Shown piece after piece: positions 8,850 to 18,857 of a stretch of 64,000 nucleotides of DNA (position 1 is its first letter; the number at the start of each line of letters is the position of its first letter). Origin of the DNA: Gammaproteobacteria bacterium (GTDB lineage Bacteria; Pseudomonadota; Gammaproteobacteria; Xanthomonadales; SZUA-36); contig JAUIBE010000013.1 in NCBI GenBank assembly GCA_030428105.1, forward strand, positions 27,388-91,387. The letters run 5' to 3'. A model generated the notes under the pieces. It had not been told where the DNA came from and did no database searches. It saw only the letters and a list, made by a program, of their open reading frames with translations. The position numbers and the translations under genes are program-made.

Positions 8850-11800
8850 CTAGAGATCATCCTCCTCGAAGCCGTGGCTGAAGGGCAGGGTCACGGGCGG
8901 TCCTTCACCGCAACTCTGTACCACCACGTCGTCGATGTGCCAGGGGCCGGCTCCCAATGTTGCGTCGGTACCCAGGCGGAAACGGAACACCAGGGTTTCG
9001 CCGTCCAGGCCGGTCAGGTCAACGACCGACTCGGTCCAGGGCTGCACATCACACCAGGCGCTCAGCCCGATCAGCGGGTTGTTGAAGCCGTCGTCGATGG
9101 GTCCGGTGTATGGCAGGGTATCCAACCGCGAGTTGTTCACGTAGTTCCAGTTGGAGCCGCCGTCGGTGGAGTACTCGAGCACGCCGCCGTCGTAGCAACC
9201 GTCTCCGCTTTCTTCCATGTCAAACCGGGTCCAGAACTGCAGGGTCAAGGCGCTGACACCGGCTGGAACAACGATAGACGGCGTCACCAGGCGCTGGTCG
9301 GACTCGGGGAAGATGTCGTTGGCATGCCACGAGTTCACGGCGCTGTTGGAGTCGGAGTCGTCCAGCACCCAGGTGTCCAGCCCAATCGGGGCGTTGTGCG
9401 ACCAGCCGCCCTCACCCGATTCCATGTTGTCCTGGAAGTAGATCACCGGGTCGGTGCCGGGACCACAATCGCCCGGTGCTGCCTCGGTGTCAAACTCAAA
9501 CGTGGCTGACTGGCTGAAGCCACAGGCGTTGTCGGCGCGCACTCGCCAGTAATAGGTGGTGCTGGTGAACAGGGTACCTTGCGGCACAGACGCGCTGTTA
9601 CCGGAAACGCTGACCGTAAAGTCGATGCTTCCGAAGCCGGGGTCATCATCGACTTCAACGGTGTAGGTCTGGGCCTGCGCCGATGCGTTCCACATCAGGG
9701 TGACATCGGTGGGCACGTTAGAGGCGCCATTGCCCGGGCTGGTGAGAACCGGGATCGCCGGGTCGTCATCAAACAGGTTCAGCGTCAGCTCACGCGCCTT
9801 GAACACGCCGGACGGCGAGGAAAGACCCTCGACATCGAAGGTGTATTCGCCCGGCGCGCCTGAGCCGGTGTTGCTCAGGGTCAGGGTGCTTGCACCAGGC
9901 GGCACCACGGGGTTGACGCTGAAGCTCTCGGAAAGGCCGGCCGGAATGGCAGACAGCCCGAGCGTCACGGATTCAGTGAAACCAAGTAGCGAGCCTATGG
10001 TCAGGTCGTACTCGGCGTCGGCCGGAGCGCAGACATCGGCCACAGGTTCCGGCGCCACCAGGGTGAACGTTGGCTCCTGCAGGCAGTTGTAACAGGTAAT
10101 TGCGAAATCCTGGTCGGTGCCGTCGCCCTGGTTGGGTACGCCGTCGCCGGCGATGTTGAATGCGTCAACCGTGATCTGGATCTCGGTTGCCGTGCCGGCC
10201 TGCAGGTAGACGGCCTCGTAGTTGTTGTCCGCATCGGCGCTGCCGCCGGTTACGCTCCACTGGCCCGAGAAGTTATTGCCCAGGTAAGTGTCGCTGCCGT
10301 CAACAACCACGCTGAGGTTGAGGTCATTCACCTGCGGACTCACGCCAATCGCGCCCGCCTCGTCGGTGTAGGCCAGCACAATGCGCACCGGCTTGGCCGG
10401 ATCGGCTGCCGAGCCGGTCCATACCCAGGATTCACCCGAGCCGTCAAACACGGTTGCCTGGTCATGGATGTACTTGGGTGTACCGTCAAACATCAAGCCA
10501 ATAGTCGGCTGGCCATAGCCCTGGCTGTTGCTGGGCAGGGTGTCATTGGCGCCGACGCCGCTCAGGTAAGTCGGATGGGCAATCATGTAACTCTTCATCA
10601 TCGCCGGGCTGGGCGGAATTGTCGGAGCGTCCGTCAGGATGCCTCCCAACTGGTTCTCAATCCAGTAGTAGGCCAGCGATGCTGCGCCAGCCAGCGCGGG
10701 GGTTGAGTGGCTGGTTCCGGACGATGCCGCGAACGTGGTCTGGCCTGACGGGCGGTACTGGTCACACACGCTTGTGCCCGAGTACCCGGCGTTGGTGCTG
10801 GCCGTTCCGTGGATATGGGTGCCCGGGGCGATCACTTCCGGCTTGGTGCGGTTACCGGGTGAAGGGCCACGGCTGGAGAAACTGATCACGTCCATGGCGT
10901 CATCGGCGCCGGTCGGACCAATCAGGCAGCCGTCCGTCCAATCGCCGTCCTCATCGGAAGGCCGGTCGTTCTCGGAAGCGCCAACGGTGATCATGTTCTT
11001 GCCGTTGCCCGGCGTTCCAACCGTGGCGGAGGTGGGGCCCGAGTTACCTGCCGAGAACAGCATGATCAGCTCCTGGTTGCCGCTTTCGGTCAGGTCGGCG
11101 TCACGCACTGCCACGTCAAAAGCCTGCGACGAATCATCGTAGCTGCCGGCGCAACCGGAGCAGCCCCAGGAGTTGGTCTGGATATCGGCGCCGGAATCCT
11201 GCACCGCTTTCAACAGGCCGGAGTCGGTGCCGCCGCAACCACTGAGATCGAACCCGGCGGGATCAAAAATTCGGGTGCCGGCAAAGCGGCCAAAGGGGTT
11301 CACGCCCTGGCCGCGCTGGTAACCAGCGGGATCCTGGAACGGAAAACCACCGCGCTGGTCGTAGCCGCCGGCAATGCTCACGTTAATGTGGCCATGTCCG
11401 CCAATGCTGCCGCCATTGGCCTCGCTGGTGCAGTTACCAACGTAGGACAGGCGAGTGGGGTTGGCGCCGCTGCCGTCCACGTGCAGCGTTGGGTCGCCAG
11501 AGTTGGTCGACCCTGTACCGATGCCATCATCGGTCACGTCTACCACGGGGTAGTCGGCCGGGTCGGTACTGAAGCCCAGGCCGGTCAGGAAGGCCAGGTA
11601 GCCAGGCGCCGAAGGCCCGGACATGTCGCCGTTAAAGTTGCCCGCGATGATCTGGTTCTGCACCTCGTCATGCAGTTCACGCGGCAGCACCTCGCCAACC
11701 CAGTAAACATCTGGCAGGTTGGCAATGGCCTGCAGGTCGCCCACCGCAACCTGGAAACGCGCATTCTGGAACTTGAGAATCGGGCTCCAGTCATTCAACT

Positions 11801-12416
11801 GGATACCCAGGCCGGCCAGCGCCTGCTCGGTGGTGGCGCGGTCGGCGTGGCGGTACATCTGCACCGTCACTGTCACCGCGGTGTCAGCCGGCGTGTCTTT
11901 TTCGCTCTTCTGGCGCAGCGTGGGGCCTACCTTGAAGAAGGAGTGATACACCGTGCTGAATTGCAGGCCGTTCTCGCGGTTGCCCACCATGTCCTGCAGC
12001 GCATCCCTGCCGGCCGCGTCGGCCCACACCAGGTAACCGTTGCGCGCCACGTAATGAACCGGGGTGATGCCGCTGGACTTCAGCGCCTGCAGCCATTCGT
12101 CCTTGATTGGGCCTACGAACTGCACCACCTGCAACGATTTGCCCAGCGGCGCGTTCATCTCGAACCCGTTGGGCGAGCGAAGCAGCTCTTTCTGGGTGTC
12201 GAAGGTGTAGGCCTCGAACAAAAGCTGGTCCATGTAGCTGGCATCGCTGCCGCCCTCGGTGCTGTTGGTCTTGTAGATGGCGTACGTGCCGTACGACTCG
12301 ATCAGTTCGGCATCGGCAGGCACCCGCGCTGACTGGTCAAAAACGGCTTTCTGGGCCAGCAGGGGTGAAGAAATAATCGCGGCGAGGATCGCCACAACGA
12401 TGGTGGGTGCTTTCAT
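8850..12416 (-). CDS. Large secreted subtilisin-like serine protease (S8)
   Basis: The protein is 1188 aa with a Sec signal peptide cleaved after about LLAQ (residue 22) and a long propeptide. The catalytic S8 domain runs from about 285 to 590: Asp in VTDDGIG (about 296), His in GGHGHINV (341), oxyanion Asn in FSAGNSG (458), Ser in SSGTSHSTP (569). Then follow a beta-rich region, a fibronectin III-like domain (about 880-975, VPTDVTLMWNAS) and a MAM/laminin-G-like domain (about 990-1165). It ends GFEEDDL, close to the DGFESP end of the protein at 41839-43470. A GAGGGA-type Shine-Dalgarno precedes the ATG. The role is extracellular protein digestion. Confidence 0.88.
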   Translation of the reverse strand: MKAPTIVVAILAAIISSPLLAQKAVFDQSARVPADAELIESYGTYAIYKTNSTEGGSDASYMDQLLFEAYTFDTQKELLRSPNGFEMNAPLGKSLQVVQFVGPIKDEWLQALKSSGITPVHYVARNGYLVWADAAGRDALQDMVGNRENGLQFSTVYHSFFKVGPTLRQKSEKDTPADTAVTVTVQMYRHADRATTEQALAGLGIQLNDWSPILKFQNARFQVAVGDLQAIANLPDVYWVGEVLPRELHDEVQNQIIAGNFNGDMSGPSAPGYLAFLTGLGFSTDPADYPVVDVTDDGIGTGSTNSGDPTLHVDGSGANPTRLSYVGNCTSEANGGSIGGHGHINVSIAGGYDQRGGFPFQDPAGYQRGQGVNPFGRFAGTRIFDPAGFDLSGCGGTDSGLLKAVQDSGADIQTNSWGCSGCAGSYDDSSQAFDVAVRDADLTESGNQELIMLFSAGNSGPTSATVGTPGNGKNMITVGASENDRPSDEDGDWTDGCLIGPTGADDAMDVISFSSRGPSPGNRTKPEVIAPGTHIHGTASTNAGYSGTSVCDQYRPSGQTTFAASSGTSHSTPALAGAASLAYYWIENQLGGILTDAPTIPPSPAMMKSYMIAHPTYLSGVGANDTLPSNSQGYGQPTIGLMFDGTPKYIHDQATVFDGSGESWVWTGSAADPAKPVRIVLAYTDEAGAIGVSPQVNDLNLSVVVDGSDTYLGNNFSGQWSVTGGSADADNNYEAVYLQAGTATEIQITVDAFNIAGDGVPNQGDGTDQDFAITCYNCLQEPTFTLVAPEPVADVCAPADAEYDLTIGSLLGFTESVTLGLSAIPAGLSESFSVNPVVPPGASTLTLSNTGSGAPGEYTFDVEGLSSPSGVFKARELTLNLFDDDPAIPVLTSPGNGASNVPTDVTLMWNASAQAQTYTVEVDDDPGFGSIDFTVSVSGNSASVPQGTLFTSTTYYWRVRADNACGFSQSATFEFDTEAAPGDCGPGTDPVIYFQDNMESGEGGWSHNAPIGLDTWVLDDSDSNSAVNSWHANDIFPESDQRLVTPSIVVPAGVSALTLQFWTRFDMEESGDGCYDGGVLEYSTDGGSNWNYVNNSRLDTLPYTGPIDDGFNNPLIGLSAWCDVQPWTESVVDLTGLDGETLVFRFRLGTDATLGAGPWHIDDVVVQSCGEGPPVTLPFSHGFEEDDL

Positions 12417-12480
12417 GGGAATCCCTCAAACCTTCCAGTGGTCGCGCCACACTATACGATAGGGGCAGGCGGGATAACAA

Positions 12481-13299
12481 TCAGGAACGCTGCCACTCCC
12501 GCGGGTCCACCCGGTAATATTCCTTCAGGGTTTCAAACAGTTCGGTGTGGTGCTTCGCCATCTGGCGCGGTTTTTCAAAGAAGGTTTCGGTGGCCACGGC
12601 GAAAAACTCCGCCGGGTTGGTGGCGCCGTAGTGGTCCATGATCGAGCGCCGCCCGTGGCGCGTGTCCGCCTGCAGGTCGACAAACTCCTCGGAAAGCACC
12701 TCGGCCCAGCTTCGGTAGCTGCCCGCGCCGCCAAGAATCGGCGCGCCGTCGGCATCGCCGGTTTCGCTGTCCAGCTGGTGGGCAAATTCGTGCAACACCA
12801 GGTTCTGGCCATCAAGGAAATTCTGCGCGCCGCGCAACACGCCATCCCAGGCCAGGATTACCTTGCCCTGGCCCCACGATTCACCTAGCAGGTCGCGCGG
12901 GTTGGGGTCGACCACGCCGGCCTCGTCCATGTCGCCGTGGTTCACCACGAAGGCGCTGGGGTAGACGATGATGTAGCGCAGCTTGGGGTACACCCCCGAG
13001 GGCCGGTTGAGAATCAGCATGCAGGCCTCGGCGGCAATGGTCACGCGCATCTCGTCGGTAATTTCCAGCCCGCCGGCGCCGGTAAAGCGCTTCTGGTGCA
13101 GGAACTGCTTGATCAGGCGGCGCAACTGCAGGCGCAGCGGCATCGGCAAGTTGCGGTAGATCTGGATGTTGCGCTCCAGGATCTGCACCCACTCCTCGGG
13201 AAACGGCTGCGCAATGGCGCGCTTGAGACGGTAGGAAGGCAACCAGGCGAAAAACAGGATGGCGGCCACCGCCACCCCCAGGAACACCCAGGGATTCAT
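12481..13299 (-). CDS. mtfA: MtfA family zinc peptidase (M90)
   Basis: The 272-aa protein has one N-terminal membrane-like segment (VFLGVAVAAILFFAWL), then the M90 peptidase domain. Zinc ligands are visible in LVLHEFAHQLD (His170, Glu171, His174), with a downstream ATETFFE segment that supplies the third ligand in this family. E. coli MtfA binds the repressor Mlc (DgsA) and so affects glucose uptake; E. coli MtfA is 265 aa. No Mlc gene is seen here, so that link is only family knowledge. Its ATG overlaps the stop of the upstream membrane protein (ATGA). Confidence 0.88.
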   Translation of the reverse strand: MNPWVFLGVAVAAILFFAWLPSYRLKRAIAQPFPEEWVQILERNIQIYRNLPMPLRLQLRRLIKQFLHQKRFTGAGGLEITDEMRVTIAAEACMLILNRPSGVYPKLRYIIVYPSAFVVNHGDMDEAGVVDPNPRDLLGESWGQGKVILAWDGVLRGAQNFLDGQNLVLHEFAHQLDSETGDADGAPILGGAGSYRSWAEVLSEEFVDLQADTRHGRRSIMDHYGATNPAEFFAVATETFFEKPRQMAKHHTELFETLKEYYRVDPREWQRS

Positions 13300-13853
13300 T
13301 TGCGCACCTTGAAGATGGGTACCTGGCCGTTAAGCGCGGCCTTTACGCCCAGCCAGTAGCCGGCGTAAGCGGCCAGGAACCAGATCCAGAATTCGCCCCG
13401 CACCTCGGGTATCCAGTACACCGGCCAGGCCAGCGCGGTAAAGAAGTTCATCAGCGAGTTGATGAAGAACGAGATCACCATGTCGAGGCTGAAATCCGCC
13501 AACTGGCGCAGGCTGTCGGCCAGGTTGCCCAGGAAGTCCCAGACTTCACCAATTTCGACGATGACAAAAGTGATGGTGGCGACCAGGCCGTAGAACCCGC
13601 CGCCAAAGGCCAGCCACTTGTTGTGCACCGGGTTGAGGCGCGGCTTCTCCTCGGCCTCTTGCTCGCCATCGGCGTTCTTCTTTTTCTTGCCGGAGCGCCG
13701 TTCAGACAGGCGCTTGACCGATTTTTCGAACGTCTTCATGTCGGTGGTGCGCTCTAGGTACTGCGAGCGAATCGCCCACCACACCATTAAGTAGGCAGCG
13801 GCGCCCACCGGGATGCCGGCCATGAAAAACGCCTTGATGAACTCGACCAGCAT
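13296..13853 (-). CDS. Membrane protein coupled to mtfA
   Basis: The 185-aa product has an N-terminal membrane helix (residues 3-25), a strongly charged lysine-rich stretch (SGKKKKNADGEQEAEEKPR, about 53-71), then three or four further hydrophobic segments up to the C-terminus. I do not recognise the family. It overlaps mtfA by 4 nt, so the two are made together. A role alongside the membrane-attached MtfA peptidase is inferred from this coupling alone. Confidence 0.7.
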   Translation of the reverse strand: MLVEFIKAFFMAGIPVGAAAYLMVWWAIRSQYLERTTDMKTFEKSVKRLSERRSGKKKKNADGEQEAEEKPRLNPVHNKWLAFGGGFYGLVATITFVIVEIGEVWDFLGNLADSLRQLADFSLDMVISFFINSLMNFFTALAWPVYWIPEVRGEFWIWFLAAYAGYWLGVKAALNGQVPIFKVRK

Positions 13854-13883
13854 GAGCCTCGCGCTTGTCCCGGCAACGATGAA

Positions 13884-15704
13884 TCAGTTGGGGGAATAGA
13901 AAACCGACTCGGCCCCGGTTTCCAGCATGCGCGCGCGCACCAGCGGAATCGGCGGCCCGCCGAACGACAGGAAGGTGTCGTGAAACTCGCGCCACGCCTC
14001 GCGGCCGCCGCGGTCGGCGGTCCAGTCCTCGCGCAACTGCATGATCAGCAGCTTGCCCATGGTGTAGTTGAGGTAGGCCGGGTCGTAGGTGCCGCGCGCC
14101 GCCTGCTGGCGGGCGGTGCCCTGGTCCTGGTAGGCCTCTTCCATGAACAGGCGCTCGGATTCCTCCACGCTCATGCCCTGGGTATGCAGGCCAATGGCGG
14201 AAAGGAAACGGGCGTTACGCAGCAAGGCATTGGAAATCTGCCCGATGCGGGTTTCCGGCGAGGCGTCGCGCAGGCCGGCTTCCACCATCATTTCCTCGGT
14301 GTAATGGCCCCAGCCTTCACCGAAGGCATAGGTCACGAACACCCGGCCAAACACCCAGTCGGCGCGGTTGGCGTGGAGGAAATTGAGGAAGTGACCGGGC
14401 CACACCTCGTGCACCGAGGTAAACAGCAGGTCGGCTTCGCCCGGCAGGTAATCGTGCTGCACTTCCTCCGACCACGCCGGGTCCGGCGGCGAGATGTAGT
14501 ACACCGACGGCTGGTTTTGCTCGTAGGGGCCGGGAATGTTGATGTAGGCGAAGTTGGAACGCGCGTACGGCGGCGACTCGGCAACAAGCGCTTCCTCGGT
14601 GCCCGGAATCGACACCAGGTCTTTCTCAACCAGGAAGGCCCTGGTTTCTTCCAACTGGCCGCGTGCCGCCTCCACCGAACCGCCTTCCGGTTTGCGGCCG
14701 GCCATGCGTGCGAAACACCGCTGGATGGTCTCACCCGGCGAGAACTCGGCGCAGGCCTCGGCCAGCGCCTGTTGGTTACGCGCCATGTCGGCGCGGCCAA
14801 TGGCCTCCAACTCTTCCAGGCTGACGTCCACCCGCTCGGTGTCGTACAGCATCTGGCTGAACAGGTCGGCGCCCAGGGCATAGTCGTCGGTGGCGGTTTC
14901 ACGGTTGGAAATCAGCCAGTCGCGCAGCTCGCCCATGGCGTTGGCGGCCTCGGCGTTGGCTTCCGCGAACGCCACCTGCAGCGATGCATCGCGCACGCCA
15001 GCGAACACCTTGGGCACATCCTGCATGAAGTAGTCGGAAAGCCCGCCAAACGAGGCAATGCCGTACTCCAGCCGGGTGCGCGCCATCGGCATGCGCAGGT
15101 TGGCGCGAATCTGCGCCACCGCGCGCGGAATGCCACCGGCAAAGCGGGTGTAGGCTTCCATGCGCTTTTCCAGCGGCGCATAGTCCAGCGTGATGTAGGG
15201 GCTGGGGTCGAGCGAATCAGACATCCAGTCGAAGTAGAACGCCGGGTTGGTGTACGGCGCCTCGGCCTTCTCGCTCCAGAACAGGGCGCGATCGATCACC
15301 GCCAGCACGTACTCGCGCTGCCACAGGCCTTCCTCGTCCAGTTCATCCTCGGTGAAGCCCAGCGCTTCTTCGCGGGCTTCCTTGAGGCGGGCAATTTCGG
15401 CGTCGATGCCGGCCTGGCTCCAATCGGGCAGGATGCCGTCGTACTCGTGACGGCCCTGGAACACCGCAAACGCCGGGTGTGCCGCCAGGTGCGCCTCGAT
15501 GAATTCATCGATAAAGCGATCCCACGGCGACTCGTACTCCGGCTCGGCCTCGGCGGCCTTCTTTTCATCCACCCGCTTCTGCGCGGCGGCCATCTGGTCT
15601 TCCTTGATGACCTTCACCGGCTTGTCGGTGTCCGGCATATCGCAGGCGACCAGCATCGTGCAGGCCAGAAAGCCCGCAAGAACAATCCGCATTGTAGAAC
15701 TCAT
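13884..15704 (-). CDS. DUF885 family lipoprotein, probable metallopeptidase
   Basis: The protein is 606 aa when started at MSSTMRIVLAGFLACTML. The frame stays open further upstream, but that would run through the end of the transporter gene, and only this start gives a lipoprotein signal (lipobox LVAC, Cys about 21). DUF885 members carry HExxxxH-type motifs; here TSVHEVWPGHFLNF is clear, followed by FGEGWGHYTEEMM. The family is thought to be metallopeptidase/carboxypeptidase-like. It lies 14 nt after the peptide transporter and probably cleaves peptides in the periplasm for it. A second DUF885 protein is at 37058-38848. Confidence 0.85.
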   Translation of the reverse strand: MSSTMRIVLAGFLACTMLVACDMPDTDKPVKVIKEDQMAAAQKRVDEKKAAEAEPEYESPWDRFIDEFIEAHLAAHPAFAVFQGRHEYDGILPDWSQAGIDAEIARLKEAREEALGFTEDELDEEGLWQREYVLAVIDRALFWSEKAEAPYTNPAFYFDWMSDSLDPSPYITLDYAPLEKRMEAYTRFAGGIPRAVAQIRANLRMPMARTRLEYGIASFGGLSDYFMQDVPKVFAGVRDASLQVAFAEANAEAANAMGELRDWLISNRETATDDYALGADLFSQMLYDTERVDVSLEELEAIGRADMARNQQALAEACAEFSPGETIQRCFARMAGRKPEGGSVEAARGQLEETRAFLVEKDLVSIPGTEEALVAESPPYARSNFAYINIPGPYEQNQPSVYYISPPDPAWSEEVQHDYLPGEADLLFTSVHEVWPGHFLNFLHANRADWVFGRVFVTYAFGEGWGHYTEEMMVEAGLRDASPETRIGQISNALLRNARFLSAIGLHTQGMSVEESERLFMEEAYQDQGTARQQAARGTYDPAYLNYTMGKLLIMQLREDWTADRGGREAWREFHDTFLSFGGPPIPLVRARMLETGAESVFYSPN

Positions 15705-15718
15705 ACTTTTGTTACCGC

Positions 15719-17227
15719 TTACTTGACGCCGTGCATCAGTTTGTTGATCAGGGGCGCCGCTACCAGGTAGACCACACCAAAGACCATGCCCAGCCAGAAC
15801 AGTTGCATGTAGGTTTCGGAGTACTGGGTAATCGTGGAGCCCGCAGCGGAACCGTGTCCACCGGATGCGATCGCCGCGATGATGCCCGCAACGTACTGCG
15901 CCATGGCGATGGAAAGGAACCAGCCGCCCATCGCCAGCCCTACTTCCTTCTGGTCGGCCAGCTTGGTCACCATGCTCAGGCCAATCGGCGACAGGCACAG
16001 CTCACCAGTGGTGTGCAGCAAGTAGCACAGCGCCAGGAAGATCCACGGCACCAGGCCGGCGGCGTTTTGCATGTTGCTGATGGCGAACACCAGGATGTAG
16101 AAACCTAGCGCAACCTGGATCAGGCCCAGGGCGAACTTGCGCGGAATGGAAGGGTTAAGACCCAGCTTCTCCAGCCGAGGCCAGGCCGCAGCCAGCACCG
16201 GGGCGAAAATCAGGATGTAGAGCGGATTGGCCGACTGGAAAATGCCGAAGCCGCCGGCCGCCCAGGTTTCCGAATCACCAATCATCGGGGTAGTAAATTC
16301 GCGGGCAAAGAAGTTGAGCGAGCTGCCGGCCTGCTCAAACAGCGCCCAGAAACAGGCGTTGGCCAGGAACAGCAGCAGCATGGCGATGTAGCGCTGCATC
16401 TGTACCTTGCCCTTCTTGGCGCCGGACACCACGAAGTACACCACCAGCAGGAGCATAATGCCGACCAGGATGTAACCCAGCACCGTGCTGGCAGTGAGCA
16501 GGAAGTACACCACGCCGGCCAGCGCCAGGGCGGCGATGCCGACCACGAAGAAGCGGCCCCAGCCTTCCTTGCCTTCTTCAGGCCGGCCTACCTTGCCCAG
16601 TGACTTCTTGGAGAACTCGAGGAACAGGGTGGAAAGAATCATGCCGATACCGGCGGCGAAGAAGCCCCACTTCATGCCGTAGCTGGCGCCAATCCAACCG
16701 GCGGTGATCATCGGCGCGATAAAGGCGCCGAGGTTGATACCCATGTAGAAAATGGTGAAGCCCGAATCGCGCCGCACATCGCCGGGCGCGTAGAGCTGGC
16801 CAATCATGGTGGAGATGTTGGGCTTGAACAGGCCGTTACCGGCGACGATTACCGCCAGGCCCACCAGGAACCAGTTGAGGTCCTCGATCAGCAGCAGGAA
16901 CAGGCCGGCCGCCATGATGATGGCGCCCAGCAAAATCGATCGTTGATAGCCCAGGATGCGGTCGGCCACGTAACCGCCGGCGATACCGGTGGCGTACACC
17001 AGCGCGGTGTACCCGCCGTAAATCAGGCTGGCCTGTGCGTTAGCCGCCTCGCCGAGGTGGCTAAAGAACCGCTCGGCCACATAAACCGCCAGCAGGGCGC
17101 GCATGCCGTAATAGGCAAAGCGCTCCCACAGCTCGATATTGAATAGCTGCCACAGCGCCTTGGGATGGCCCATGAATTCGCCGGGTGGCAGGTCTGGTTT
17201 GTCCGTGACTTCTGTCTGTGTGTTCAC
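15719..17227 (-). CDS. Proton-dependent oligopeptide transporter (POT/PTR2 family)
   Basis: The transporter is 502 aa, with about 12-14 membrane helices. The POT proton-coupling motif ELWERFAYYGMRALL is near the N-terminus; FYMGINLGAFIAPMITAGWIG is the second PTR2 signature. I choose the GTG start (product begins MNTQTEVTDKPDLPP) because GGAG lies 9 nt upstream; the upstream extension is not family-like. It imports di- and tripeptides with protons. The following DUF885 gene fits a peptide-scavenging unit. Confidence 0.93.
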   Translation of the reverse strand: MNTQTEVTDKPDLPPGEFMGHPKALWQLFNIELWERFAYYGMRALLAVYVAERFFSHLGEAANAQASLIYGGYTALVYATGIAGGYVADRILGYQRSILLGAIIMAAGLFLLLIEDLNWFLVGLAVIVAGNGLFKPNISTMIGQLYAPGDVRRDSGFTIFYMGINLGAFIAPMITAGWIGASYGMKWGFFAAGIGMILSTLFLEFSKKSLGKVGRPEEGKEGWGRFFVVGIAALALAGVVYFLLTASTVLGYILVGIMLLLVVYFVVSGAKKGKVQMQRYIAMLLLFLANACFWALFEQAGSSLNFFAREFTTPMIGDSETWAAGGFGIFQSANPLYILIFAPVLAAAWPRLEKLGLNPSIPRKFALGLIQVALGFYILVFAISNMQNAAGLVPWIFLALCYLLHTTGELCLSPIGLSMVTKLADQKEVGLAMGGWFLSIAMAQYVAGIIAAIASGGHGSAAGSTITQYSETYMQLFWLGMVFGVVYLVAAPLINKLMHGVK

Positions 17228-17429
17228 TTGATCGATCTCCAGGGAATATTTTTGCGCAGGCAAGCATACCAGAGGAAAGCCCGGATTCAGCACCGATGCG
17301 GTGCACAGCCCGTCAAAAGCGGTTGATCTGGCTGGGCATAGTTCGGGCGCCGCCGCGGGGTGAGCGCCTGAAATTGCCCCGTCGGCGTGCAATAATTGTC
17401 GCCCTTTTCACGCGCGGGAACTGCAAGCT

Positions 17430-18857
17430 ATGGACTCTGGATTGGACCAATCGGCGACACAGAAATTTGTAGATGAAGTCTGGGACGATTCCATCGTTCC
17501 GGAGCTTATCGAGTACATCAAGATCCCGTGCAAATCACCTCACTTCGACCCCGACTGGGAAAAGCACGGCTACATGGAGGATGCGATCCAGCAGATCTCC
17601 GCCTGGTGCAAAGCCCAGGACATTCCGGGGCTGACCCATGAAATCGTCCGCCTGCCAGGGCGCACGCCGCTGATCTTCATGGAGATCCCGGGCGACTCGG
17701 ACGACACCATCCTGCTGTATGGCCACATGGACAAGCAGCCGGAGATGACCGGCTGGGCCGATGGTATGGGGCCGTGGATCCCTGTGATGAAGGACGGCAA
17801 GCTGTACGGCCGCGGCGGCGCCGACGATGGCTACGCCGCTTACGGTTCACTCACCGCAATCATGGCGGTACAGCGTGAGAAGCTGCCGCACGCGCGCTGC
17901 GTGGTGATCATCGAGGCCTGCGAGGAGTCGGGCAGCTACGACCTGCCACACTATATTGAGCACCTGCAGGACCGCATCGGCACCCCTTCGCTGGTGATCT
18001 GCCTGGATTCCGGCGCTGGCAACTACGACCAGCTTTGGCTGACAGTGTCGCTGCGCGGCATGGCCGCCGGCACCCTGCGCGCCGATGTGCTGCGCGAAGG
18101 CGTCCACTCGGGCTACGCCTCGGGCGTGGTGCCCTCCAGCTTCCGCGTGCTGCGCCAGCTCATCAGCCGCCTGGAAGACGAAAACACCGGCCAGGTACTA
18201 CCCGGCTACTTGCACGCGGATATTCCCGAGGAGCGCATGGAGCAGGTGCGCAAGATGGCGGATGCGCTGGGCGACAGTGTTTACACGGCTTACCCCTTCG
18301 TCGATGGCGTAGGCCCGATGGGCGACGACAACGTCGAACGAATCCTCAACCGCACCTGGCGCCCGGCGCTGTCCTACACCGGCGTCGACGGCATGCCGTC
18401 GCTGGATTCGGCGGGCAACGTGCTGCGCCCGCACACCGCGCTCAAGCTTTCCATGCGCCTTCCGCCAACGGTCGAGGGTGAGGAAGCCAGCGAGAACCTG
18501 AAAGAAACCCTCGAAGCCAACCCGCCGTACGGCGCCAAAGTCAGCTTCGAGGCCGACCAGGCGGCTACCGGCTGGAATGCGCCGGCGGTGGCGCCGTGGC
18601 TGCACGAGTCACTGGATGCAGCCTCGCAATCGGCCTACGGCCCGGGCGTGATGTACATGGGCGAAGGCGGCACCATCCCGTTCATGGCCATGCTGGGCGA
18701 TGCCTTCCCGCAGGCGCAGTTCATGATTACCGGCGTGCTGGGGCCAAACTCCAACGCCCACGGACCCAACGAGTTCATCCACGTGCCGTTTGCGCGCAAG
18801 CTCACCACCTGCGTGGCGCGTGTCATTGCCGACCATTACAACCGGCCGAAGGACTAG
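17430..18857 (+). CDS. M20 family metallopeptidase (dipeptidase-like)
   Basis: The protein is 475 aa, without signal peptide, so cytoplasmic. Di-zinc ligands are readable in order: His and Asp in LLYGHMDKQPE, bridging Asp in GRGGADDGYA, Glu-Glu in IEACEESGS, Asp in CLDSGAG, and His in NAHGPNEF. It resembles the M20 dipeptidase/CNDP-like group that includes a dimerisation domain in the middle (about 210-330). It would finish peptides brought in by the transporter on the other side of the divergent promoter region. Its TAG stop is immediately followed by the ATG of the molybdoenzyme gene, an odd functional pairing. Confidence 0.9.
   Translation: MDSGLDQSATQKFVDEVWDDSIVPELIEYIKIPCKSPHFDPDWEKHGYMEDAIQQISAWCKAQDIPGLTHEIVRLPGRTPLIFMEIPGDSDDTILLYGHMDKQPEMTGWADGMGPWIPVMKDGKLYGRGGADDGYAAYGSLTAIMAVQREKLPHARCVVIIEACEESGSYDLPHYIEHLQDRIGTPSLVICLDSGAGNYDQLWLTVSLRGMAAGTLRADVLREGVHSGYASGVVPSSFRVLRQLISRLEDENTGQVLPGYLHADIPEERMEQVRKMADALGDSVYTAYPFVDGVGPMGDDNVERILNRTWRPALSYTGVDGMPSLDSAGNVLRPHTALKLSMRLPPTVEGEEASENLKETLEANPPYGAKVSFEADQAATGWNAPAVAPWLHESLDAASQSAYGPGVMYMGEGGTIPFMAMLGDAFPQAQFMITGVLGPNSNAHGPNEFIHVPFARKLTTCVARVIADHYNRPKD

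Noticed and set aside
13980..15770. Long plus-strand frame opposite the DUF885 lipoprotein gene
   Set aside because: Low-complexity, histidine- and glycine-rich translation without motifs; the minus-strand gene is clear.
15705..15998. N-terminal extension of the DUF885 lipoprotein
   Set aside because: It lies inside the transporter gene and would bury the lipoprotein signal; the start at 15704 is preferred.
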